This document shows, in pieces, positions 7,572 through 13,823 of a stretch of 18,230 nt of DNA. Each line of letters begins with the position of its first letter. The first letter of the stretch is position 1. This DNA comes from an uncultured Dorea sp. (GTDB taxonomy: Bacteria > Bacillota > Clostridia > Lachnospirales > Lachnospiraceae), in NCBI GenBank assembly GCA_934307335.1, contig CAKRCL010000034.1, forward strand, positions 1-18,230, in the 5' to 3' direction. The position numbers were made by a program, and so were the translations under genes. Below the pieces are notes generated by a model that ran no database searches, was not told the origin of the DNA, and saw only the letters and a list, made by a program, of their open reading frames with translations.

Positions 7572-7639
7572 AGACAAGGTAATTTCAGGATTTAACAGGC
7601 TATCTTCCCATATCCATCCGTCAATTAATTACCTTGTCT
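7572..7639 (-). terminator. Terminator overlapping the TetR gene end
   Basis: AGACAAGGTAATT and AATTACCTTGTCT form a 13-bp perfect stem (7627-7639 with 7572-7584) and are followed on the minus strand by TTTTTTAATT. The 42-base loop is long. The upstream arm is inside the last codons of the TetR gene. Confidence 0.65.
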
Positions 7640-8205
7640 ATCGTATCCTGTCCAATAATATCAATCAGTGAATGGCTGACTAAAAATTCGTAAAATTTCA
7701 CCGCTTCTTCCGCAGATATTTCGTTCCTGTGCTTTAAAATCCAATACTTGAGCCCATTGACCAACGTCATCGCTTCATATTGCAGAAATGTATCTTTGCT
7801 GATAATTTCTCCCTCTTTAATGTCTATCGGATTGTGCTCTACGACCACACGCACCAATTGGCAAATACTTTGATACAACATATCTTCAAAAGAATTTTGT
7901 CCTTTTACTTCAAAAACGCGTGCATAATATTCTTTATCTGCAGCAATTTTCTTAAAAATCATCTCCAGTGCAGACCTTGCCATATTCATCTTTACAAGCT
8001 CTGTCGCACTTTTAAATACATCCTCCCATAAAAGCCATTCCATGACTTCGTATTTGTCCTGGAAATAATTATAAAATGTAGGACGTATTACGCCTGCTGC
8101 ATCTGTAATCATCTTAATTGTAATCTTGTCAAAAGATTTCTTCACGAGCAGTTCTTTAAATTTCTGTCCAAGAAGAGCTTTTGTCATCTCACCTTTGCGT
8201 TCCAT
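7621..8205 (-). CDS. TetR/AcrR-family transcriptional regulator
   Basis: A 194-residue DNA-binding protein. The N-terminal helix-turn-helix is plain: ITIKMITDAAGVIRPTFYNY then FQDKYEVMEWLL, with the F/Y-NYFQDKYE recognition pattern typical of TetR proteins (nearest in style to the DhaS-like group whose effector domain follows at about residue 75). The ligand is not predictable. ATG 8205 is preferred because AAGGAAG lies about 9 bases before it; a GTG at 8223 is also in frame. Its promoter (8241-8270) lies within a long dyad directly after the radical SAM gene. By position it may regulate itself and the MntP-like/radical SAM operon upstream; this is inference. It ends in a hairpin overlapping its own last codons. 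Confidence 0.9.
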   Translation of the reverse strand: MERKGEMTKALLGQKFKELLVKKSFDKITIKMITDAAGVIRPTFYNYFQDKYEVMEWLLWEDVFKSATELVKMNMARSALEMIFKKIAADKEYYARVFEVKGQNSFEDMLYQSICQLVRVVVEHNPIDIKEGEIISKDTFLQYEAMTLVNGLKYWILKHRNEISAEEAVKFYEFLVSHSLIDIIGQDTIDKVIN

Positions 8206-8240
8206 TACATCTTCTTCCTTCACAACGTGTTTTAAAAATT

Positions 8241-8287
8241 ATTATAGCACAGATTCTGCCCTTTACACAAGGCAGAATCTGTGCTAT
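8241..8287 (-). promoter_or_regulatory. 17-bp dyad with embedded TetR-gene promoter
   Basis: ATAGCACAGATTCTGCC (8244-8260) and GGCAGAATCTGTGCTAT (8271-8287) are a perfect inverted repeat with a 10-base spacer. On the minus strand it is followed by AATAATTTTT, so it can end the radical SAM transcript. The same DNA carries -35 TTGTGT (8270-8265, in the loop) and perfect -10 TATAAT (8246-8241) with an 18-base spacer, the likely promoter of the TetR gene. It may therefore be a terminator, an autoregulatory operator, or both. Confidence 0.75.
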
Positions 8288-8340
8288 CAACAGGTCCGTA
8301 ACTGCAGACTTTCACCCCTCCATGAAAATTTCGCCAGACC

Positions 8341-9738
8341 CTATCTTGGTTTATAATTTTGATAACCTTTCGCCTCACGCGGATGTTCACTCCAAAGTTT
8401 CTCGGCACATTCAGACCAACACTCAGCATAAGTATGACACTTTCCACACAAATGTTCCACAGACTCCGGTGACTGCAGATCCGTAGATTTGGCTCCGGTT
8501 TCATGTACCATCTGCTGTAAGAGTTCTGGATTTTCCAACATCGGACATGGTTTCAAATGATTACAGTTAAATGGCTGATGATCTCGGTATGCCATGAACA
8601 ATGGCTGTCTCAGTGCATCCAGCAAGGAAACTTCTCTAATATTGGCTCCTGAATAATGAATAAATACACAAGGCTCCACATCTCCATTCGGATTAATGTG
8701 ACAGTAATTTCGTCCTCCTGCTATACATCCTCCAACAAACTCTCCATCGTTCTGGAAATCCATTGCAAAAATCGGTTTTCCTCCATTTGTTGACCGAATT
8801 TCACGGACTCTGTGATACATATATTCTCTCTGCTCTTTTGTCGGTAACAATTCCACTGCTGCTTCATTTCCAACCGGCATGTAATGGAAGTACCATGTAA
8901 ACCTACAGCCTTTTTCAATAATCATATCCAGAAATTCATCTGAGGTAACGGTGTCTATATTCTTACTTGTATAGCATATAGAAGTTCCAAAAATCTGTCC
9001 TGATGCCTTCAATAATTCCATAGCATGCAACACTTTTTCATACACACCTGCTCCTCTTCTCAAGTCATTAACTTCCTCAAACCCTTCCAGACTGATAGAG
9101 AGTGATAAATTTCCAACTTCTTTCATCTGCTCGCAAAACGCCTCATCCACAAGTGTTCCGTTTGTAAATGCATGAAAAGCACAATCACTATGTTTCTTAC
9201 ATAATTTTATAATATCATCTTTTCTAACAAGTGGTTCTCCACCCGTATACATATAAAAATAAATTCCAAGTTCTTTTCCTTGTGTAATAACACTGTCAAG
9301 TTCGTCATATGTAAGATTCAGACGATTTCCATACTCTGCTGCCCAGCATCCGGTACAATGCAGATTACATGCGCTGGTTGGATCCATCAGAATCAGCCAT
9401 GGAATATTACAATCATATTTTTTTCGCATCTCACGAATTGTCTTTGTTCCATATAATGCTGATTCGTATCCAAGATTCAGTGCTGTTTGGCGGATAACGT
9501 GTGGATCCAGTTCATCTAATAACCGATTCACATATTTTACCCATTTATTATTTGGATCTTGGATCATTTTGCGAGTTGCCTCATAATTTTCTTTGCAGAA
9601 ATTATCTCCCATGTATTTTTCCGTGAGATCCACAAGCTCTAGCAGCCCTTTTTCACGATCTCTCTTTACATGTCTTAAAACCACATCAATCGCTGTTCCG
9701 TACGCTGCTCTGGCAGCCTTGTGTGTCAATGTACCCAT
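8341..9738 (-). CDS. Radical SAM/SPASM protein of unknown substrate
   Basis: A 465-residue iron-sulphur enzyme. An N-terminal helical extension of about 115 residues precedes the radical SAM core: WLILMDPTSACNLHCTGCW carries the CX3CX2C cluster motif (cysteines near 124, 128 and 131), followed by the SAM-binding TGGEP near 166-170. The C-terminal part has a cysteine-rich SPASM-type region: GGCIAGGRNYCHINPNGDVE then PCVF, CNHLKPCP, and CGKCHTYAECWSEC, enough for auxiliary 4Fe-4S clusters. Such proteins modify peptides or small molecules; no peptide substrate gene is seen nearby. The second ATG (9738) is preferred as AGGAGG is 8 bases before it; 9744 is in frame but only 2 bases from it. It starts about 20 bases after the MntP-like stop, so the two are one operon. 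Confidence 0.88.
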   Translation of the reverse strand: MGTLTHKAARAAYGTAIDVVLRHVKRDREKGLLELVDLTEKYMGDNFCKENYEATRKMIQDPNNKWVKYVNRLLDELDPHVIRQTALNLGYESALYGTKTIREMRKKYDCNIPWLILMDPTSACNLHCTGCWAAEYGNRLNLTYDELDSVITQGKELGIYFYMYTGGEPLVRKDDIIKLCKKHSDCAFHAFTNGTLVDEAFCEQMKEVGNLSLSISLEGFEEVNDLRRGAGVYEKVLHAMELLKASGQIFGTSICYTSKNIDTVTSDEFLDMIIEKGCRFTWYFHYMPVGNEAAVELLPTKEQREYMYHRVREIRSTNGGKPIFAMDFQNDGEFVGGCIAGGRNYCHINPNGDVEPCVFIHYSGANIREVSLLDALRQPLFMAYRDHQPFNCNHLKPCPMLENPELLQQMVHETGAKSTDLQSPESVEHLCGKCHTYAECWSECAEKLWSEHPREAKGYQNYKPR

Positions 9739-9757
9739 TTTCATTTCCTCCTAATCT

Positions 9758-10336
9758 TCATATGCAATACTGAATAATAACATCCACGCCTGCAATCAAA
9801 AATAATGCTCCTCCAGCCAGATATGCCTGACTATTATGCACTGTACCCATTCGATATCCTGCATACACTCCTAAAACTACACTCAGCACTGTAATTGGGA
9901 AAATCGTCAATGACTGATGAATCATTTCTGCTTCTAGAAATCCCATTCCAATTCCTGCCAGAAATGCATCCACACTTGTGACAAGTGCCAAAAACGTAGT
10001 TTTCTTCCAGTCAATTTTGTCATTTCTGCGTTCTAGAATATTTTTCTTGTTAAGACTTTTCCAGATCATATATATTCCTAATCCAACAAAAATCATAACA
10101 GTCACAGCTTCCCATTGTTTTGCAATCTTTGAACTGGATGAATTTCGAAAAATTGGTAATAATGTGAGAAGGTTTCCTATAATCAGACATCCCCACTGTA
10201 TACTTCCAAAAATCATACATAAGCCAAATAGATTTTTTTTATTAATTTTCGAAAATCCAGCCCCCATATATGCCACTGCAACAAACACATCCAGAGACAA
10301 GCCTGCTGAGATTACTATGATCTCGGGAACCGACAT
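9758..10336 (-). CDS. mntP: MntP-like membrane protein (putative manganese efflux pump)
   Basis: A 192-residue integral membrane protein with six predicted membrane segments in two repeats. Each repeat opens with the family aspartate: GLSLDVF (Asp16) and ALVTSVDAF (Asp123). A basic cytoplasmic loop (NKKNILERRNDKIDWKK) joins them. This fits the MntP (DUF204) Mn2+ efflux family; the sporulation protein YtaF belongs to a related group and cannot be excluded, so metal specificity is inferred. ATG 10336 is chosen as AGGTG precedes it by 6 bases; ATG 10342 and GTG 10345 are also possible. It leads a two-gene operon with the radical SAM gene. Confidence 0.75.
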   Translation of the reverse strand: MSVPEIIVISAGLSLDVFVAVAYMGAGFSKINKKNLFGLCMIFGSIQWGCLIIGNLLTLLPIFRNSSSSKIAKQWEAVTVMIFVGLGIYMIWKSLNKKNILERRNDKIDWKKTTFLALVTSVDAFLAGIGMGFLEAEMIHQSLTIFPITVLSVVLGVYAGYRMGTVHNSQAYLAGGALFLIAGVDVIIQYCI

Positions 10337-10419
10337 AATCATCACCTACCTTTAATCTTATTTTATGATGTAGGAAAACTTTTTTGAATGTACAAAAAAA
10401 GCAGAACGGTTTTCCAGAC

Positions 10420-10443
10420 GCGACAATTTACTAAATATGTCGC
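10420..10443. promoter_or_regulatory. Imperfect dyad upstream of mntP
   Basis: GCGACA and TGTCGC flank a 12-base AT-rich centre; outside, AGAC and (3 bases shifted) GTCT extend the symmetry. It lies about 80 bases before the MntP-like start, between the purH-side terminator and the likely promoter. It could be an operator for a metal or TetR-type regulator, or an RNA stem. Regulator unknown. Confidence 0.35.
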
Positions 10444-10492
10444 ATTGTCTACCTCACAGAATCGAAAAGCGTAATTATAATCTACTTATCAA

Positions 10493-10543
10493 GAAAGAAA
10501 AAACATTCTCTGACAACATCTTTTTATGCTGTCAGAGAATGTT
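10493..10543 (-). terminator. Terminator of the purine operon
   Basis: AACATTCTCTGACA (10502-10515) pairs perfectly with TGTCAGAGAATGTT (10530-10543); the stem can extend by four pairs inward to a short A-rich loop. On the minus strand it is followed by TTTTTTCTTTCTT. It lies about 45 bases after the AICAR transformylase stop. Confidence 0.9.
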
Positions 10544-10588
10544 CTATTATTGGGTTTACTTCAATTTTAGAATGCCTCTACATTCTGA

Positions 10589-11767
10589 TTAGTGATGGAA
10601 CAGGCGAATACCTGTGAAAGACATCACCATATTATATTTATTACATGTATCGATAACATTGTCATCTCTAACTGAACCGCCTGGCTGTGCAATGAATGTT
10701 ACACCGCTCTTATGGGCACGCTCAATATTATCTCCAAATGGGAAGAATGCATCAGAACCAAGCGCAACGCCTGTCAGTTTGTCTAACCATTCTCTCTTTG
10801 CCTCTCTTGTAAACACTTCCGGTTTCTCTTTGAAAATATTTGGCCATGCATCATCTGTAAGCACATCCATATAATCCTCACCGATATAAAGATCAATTGC
10901 ATTATCTCTGTCAGCACGGCGGATATTATCTACAAATGGAAGATTCATAACCTGTGGAGATTGTCTTAACCACCAGTTATCTGCCTTCTGTCCGGCAAGT
11001 CTTGTACAATGAATTCTTGACTGCTGTCCGGCACCGATACCAATTGCCTGTCCGTCTTTTACAAAACATACAGAGTTTGACTGTGTATATTTTAAAGTAA
11101 TCATAGCGATCGCAAGATCGATCTTTGCCTGATCTGTCAACTCTTTATTCTCTGTTACAATGTTAGAGAAGAACTCATTGTCTATCTTTAATTCATTTCT
11201 TCCCTGTTCGAATGTAATACCAAATACTTCTTTGTGTTCAATTGGGTCCGGTACATAATCCGGATCAATCTGAATTACATTATAATTTCCTTTTTTCTTT
11301 TCTTTCAGAATTTCCAACGCCTCTGGTTCATATCCCGGTGCAATAACTCCATCAGATACTTCTCTCTTGATAAGTTTTGCTGTATCTACATCACAGACAT
11401 CAGAAAGTGAAATAAAATCACCAAAAGATGACATACGATCCGCTCCTCTTGCTCTTGCATAAGCACTTGCAAGTGGTGACAATTTTCCAAGATCGTCTAC
11501 CCAGTAAATCTTAGCCAATGTCTCATCTAACGGAAGTCCTACTGCTGCTCCTGCAGGTGATACATGCTTAAATGATGTTGCAGCCGGAAGTCCGGTTGCT
11601 TTCTTAAGTTCGCTGACCAACTGCCATCCGTTAAATGCATCCAGAAAATTAATATATCCAGGTCTTCCATTCAAAACCTGAATTGGAAGATCTTTTCCGT
11701 TCTTCATATAAATCTTGGACGGTTTCTGATTCGGGTTACATCCGTATTTTAATTCCAGTTCTTTCAT
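10589..11767 (-). CDS. purH: AICAR transformylase, standalone (PurH C-terminal domain)
   Basis: A 392-residue enzyme that formylates AICAR to FAICAR using 10-formyl-tetrahydrofolate, the ninth step of purine synthesis. It corresponds to the C-terminal domain of bifunctional PurH (about 520 residues); the N-terminal IMP-cyclohydrolase domain is absent. KYGCNPNQKPSK opens the domain. SFKHVSPAGAAVG carries the catalytic Lys-His pair (67-68). Further motifs are RARGADRMSSFGDF, KYTQSNSVCF, GAGQQSRIHCTRL, DAFFPFGDN, AQPGGSVRDD and the terminal GIRLFHH. Several of these blocks resemble the human ATIC domain more than typical bacterial PurH. The start is ATG 11767, with AGGAGGA 6-7 bases before it. 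It follows a PurO-type cyclohydrolase by 10 bases, which supplies the missing activity. Confidence 0.93.
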   Translation of the reverse strand: MKELELKYGCNPNQKPSKIYMKNGKDLPIQVLNGRPGYINFLDAFNGWQLVSELKKATGLPAATSFKHVSPAGAAVGLPLDETLAKIYWVDDLGKLSPLASAYARARGADRMSSFGDFISLSDVCDVDTAKLIKREVSDGVIAPGYEPEALEILKEKKKGNYNVIQIDPDYVPDPIEHKEVFGITFEQGRNELKIDNEFFSNIVTENKELTDQAKIDLAIAMITLKYTQSNSVCFVKDGQAIGIGAGQQSRIHCTRLAGQKADNWWLRQSPQVMNLPFVDNIRRADRDNAIDLYIGEDYMDVLTDDAWPNIFKEKPEVFTREAKREWLDKLTGVALGSDAFFPFGDNIERAHKSGVTFIAQPGGSVRDDNVIDTCNKYNMVMSFTGIRLFHH

Positions 11768-11777
11768 GATATTCCTC

Positions 11778-12491
11778 CTATTGATTCTTATTTATAATCT
11801 TTGTCTCATAAGTTCCAGTTGCAATATCAATGTAACGCACAAAAAGTGAAACTTTATTATCTGCGTTCAAACTGTTCCATACAAGTTCTGTAAATGCTTC
11901 CATATCATCCGGAATGCTGACAAGCTTTGGTTCTCCTTCAAAACTTGGAAGCGGATTGCCATCACATTTGTATGTATGGATAAAATGTCCCTCACCTGCT
12001 ATCGGATTCTCGTAAGCAAATGTATAACGATGTGAACTTTCCGGGTTACCATTATTACTTTTTAAAATAGACATTGCATAGTTATATGTTCCATTCTCAA
12101 TATGCATAATTCCAGAAATACGAGGAGTATAATTCGGACCATCCGGTTCAAATGTACGGCTTCTCAATGACTGTTCAAATGTGAGCTGTTTGTCCATCCC
12201 TTCATAAATCGTATCTGTCTGATCTCCATTTGTCACAATTGTCTTGTTGCCAAGTACTCGTACCGGTGCATAAATAATCAGACTAGGATCTGTCAGCTTA
12301 GACGGATCAAACGCCTGAGTACGAATTCCCTCTCCGTCCTCAACAAACACTCTGTTTCGGCTATTCTCACTTCTTCCCATAATAAAATATGCAGTTACAG
12401 CCTTTGTTCCATCTGCACTTCTTCCAATGATAATTCCACGTCCAGGGTATGCATTCCCTTGTAATTCTTTTTCAAGATTCAACATTTCCAT
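11778..12491 (-). CDS. purO: IMP cyclohydrolase, PurO type
   Basis: A 237-residue protein with the PurO-like start AYPGRGIIIGRSADGTKA, then FIMGRSENSRNRVF, NYTPRISGI and a C-terminal half rich in aromatic residues (SSHRYTFAYENPIAGEGHFI). This fits the archaeal-type IMP cyclohydrolase (PurO, PF07826), which closes FAICAR to IMP and is unrelated to the PurH cyclohydrolase domain. Its partner 10 bases downstream makes FAICAR, so the two replace bifunctional PurH. The ATG at 12491 is preceded by GGAGGAGA with normal spacing. A good promoter is at 12533-12561. No purine riboswitch or PurR box was recognised upstream. Confidence 0.85.
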   Translation of the reverse strand: MEMLNLEKELQGNAYPGRGIIIGRSADGTKAVTAYFIMGRSENSRNRVFVEDGEGIRTQAFDPSKLTDPSLIIYAPVRVLGNKTIVTNGDQTDTIYEGMDKQLTFEQSLRSRTFEPDGPNYTPRISGIMHIENGTYNYAMSILKSNNGNPESSHRYTFAYENPIAGEGHFIHTYKCDGNPLPSFEGEPKLVSIPDDMEAFTELVWNSLNADNKVSLFVRYIDIATGTYETKIINKNQ

Positions 12492-12532
12492 GAATATTCT
12501 CCTCCATAAGTATTCTAATTGATACTGTATCC

Positions 12533-12561
12533 ATTATATAAAAAATAATAATGTTTTTCCA
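12533..12561 (-). promoter_or_regulatory. Promoter of the purO-purH operon
   Basis: Minus-strand -35 TGGAAA (12561-12556), exact 17-base spacer, perfect -10 TATAAT (12538-12533), about 42 bases before the PurO start. Confidence 0.6.
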
Positions 12562-12592
12562 GTCCTATTTGTGGTATATTATAGATAACTAT

Positions 12593-12621
12593 TTGACCAT
12601 CTTGATAGATGGTTATATATT
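12593..12621 (+). promoter_or_regulatory. Promoter of the lipoprotein gene
   Basis: Plus-strand -35 TTGACC (12593-12598), 17-base spacer, -10 TATATT (12616-12621), 25 bases before the ATG. A 6-bp inverted repeat (ACCATC at 12596-12601, GATGGT at 12608-12613) lies in the spacer and could be an operator, though it may be chance. Confidence 0.6.
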
Positions 12622-12645
12622 TTTCAAAATACGGAGGAAGAAAAA

Positions 12646-13734
12646 ATGAAAAAAAAGCATTTGTGCCTTGTTCTAACGCTGATTTTTGCGTTGTTACTAG
12701 GTGGATGTGCCAGCGGCGAGACCGCAGATAAGTATATAGGAGACCTGATTACTTCTATTAAAAAAGAGGATCCTTCTTCTTTATCTTCTTTTTTGGAGCA
12801 GGGGATTACTGAAGAAAATGCCAATTACGTACTTCAATTTCCAGAAGATTTAAAAGATGCTTATTTAAAATTTCTTCAAGCATCTCTGAACGCAGTAGAA
12901 TTTGAGATAAACGGTGCTAAAAAAATCGATGATGAACGTTACTCTGTTCAGCTTACTTTTACTCCACTTGATATCGATGCTACTACAAAAGATACTTGCG
13001 AAAAATTCATCCCAACCATCTCTTCTGGTGACTTAAACACTGAGATGACAAAATTGCTTGAAAAAGCTACACAAGCTGTAAAAAGTTCACCTTCTTACAA
13101 GGATTCCACGCAACTGACTCTTGAAGTCAAGAAATCCAAAGATGGCTACAGTCTTGATGATGAACAATTACAGAAATTATTCTCTGCTACTATGAAAGAT
13201 ATCATGGCTCCTTATGACAGTTTATGTGAGATTTTGGATGCCCAGGATTACCTCACATCCTGTCTGAACGCAATGTTCAAAAATGATGTTGCTGAATATG
13301 CCAGGCATACCGGAAAAGACGAGTCTTCTATTCAAGCTGAACTGGAAAATTCCATGTACGCACCGCCGGAAGATCTTAACAGTAATTACACAGAGCGCTA
13401 TATGGACGCACTAAAAACAATCTGCAGTAATTGCCAATATTCTGTTGGAATCCCGCAAAAACAAAATGGCATCTTCGATTATGTTATTGATGTTACGGTA
13501 ACTCCTAACACAAGTTTCCAAAGTGCTATGAATGAACTTGCCGCCGGAACATACTATTCTGATTCAGAAGTTGACCGTACACTTGTGGAACTATTAGAAA
13601 AATATGCCGCTGCGCCAACATATGGTCCGGAAACAATTGTAACCGTTTCTTTAAATTTCAACACATTGGCTCAAGCTGACGCAGAAGATTCTGAAATCAC
13701 GAATCTGATCAACACTATACTTCCTGTTGAATAA
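12646..13734 (+). CDS. Putative lipoprotein, function unknown
   Basis: A 362-residue exported protein. MKKKH, a hydrophobic stretch, and the lipobox LLGGC (Cys21) mark a type II signal peptide, so it is predicted to be lipid-anchored on the outer face of the cytoplasmic membrane. The rest is soluble, acidic and helical-looking, with two similar parts: each has a block of the form 'LQ/LLEKATQAVKSSP' or 'LVELLEKYAAAP' following a 'F-TPLDI / VTVTPNT' strand, and a shared TLEVKKSKDGYSLDDEQLQK-type element. This hints at an internal duplication. Some clostridial lipoproteins (for example DUF5105-type) look alike, but I do not assign a family. It has its own promoter and the GGAGGA ribosome site 8 bases before ATG, is the only certain plus-strand gene here, and is transcribed convergently with htpG. 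A shared terminator lies between them. Confidence 0.88.
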   Translation: MKKKHLCLVLTLIFALLLGGCASGETADKYIGDLITSIKKEDPSSLSSFLEQGITEENANYVLQFPEDLKDAYLKFLQASLNAVEFEINGAKKIDDERYSVQLTFTPLDIDATTKDTCEKFIPTISSGDLNTEMTKLLEKATQAVKSSPSYKDSTQLTLEVKKSKDGYSLDDEQLQKLFSATMKDIMAPYDSLCEILDAQDYLTSCLNAMFKNDVAEYARHTGKDESSIQAELENSMYAPPEDLNSNYTERYMDALKTICSNCQYSVGIPQKQNGIFDYVIDVTVTPNTSFQSAMNELAAGTYYSDSEVDRTLVELLEKYAAAPTYGPETIVTVSLNFNTLAQADAEDSEITNLINTILPVE

Positions 13735-13744
13735 TTTTATTATC

Positions 13745-13784
13745 AAAGAACCCGCTTCAAATTATTGAAACGGGTTCTTTTTGT
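13745..13784. terminator. Terminator between the lipoprotein gene and htpG
   Basis: AAAGAACCCG-TTCAA (13745-13760) pairs with TTGAA-CGGGTTCTTT (13765-13780), with one C/A mismatch. On the plus strand TTTTTG follows, giving a clean intrinsic terminator. On the minus strand the T-run is weaker, so htpG may use it less well. Confidence 0.85.
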
Positions 13785-13823
13785 ATCAAGATGAATATTA
13801 TTATATGACCTACTTGAAAATAT

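Noticed and set aside
8232..8504. Open frame of about 90 codons overlapping the radical SAM gene's end
   Set aside because: It is antisense/out-of-frame shadow over coding DNA and a hairpin, with no ribosome site or recognisable motif.
10346..10500. Manganese riboswitch (yybP-ykoY) upstream of mntP
   Set aside because: The conserved riboswitch core was not recognisable, and the region is partly occupied by the preceding terminator.
12492..12645. Purine riboswitch or PurR box ahead of purO
   Set aside because: No matching conserved core or CGAA-type box was recognised; only promoters were.
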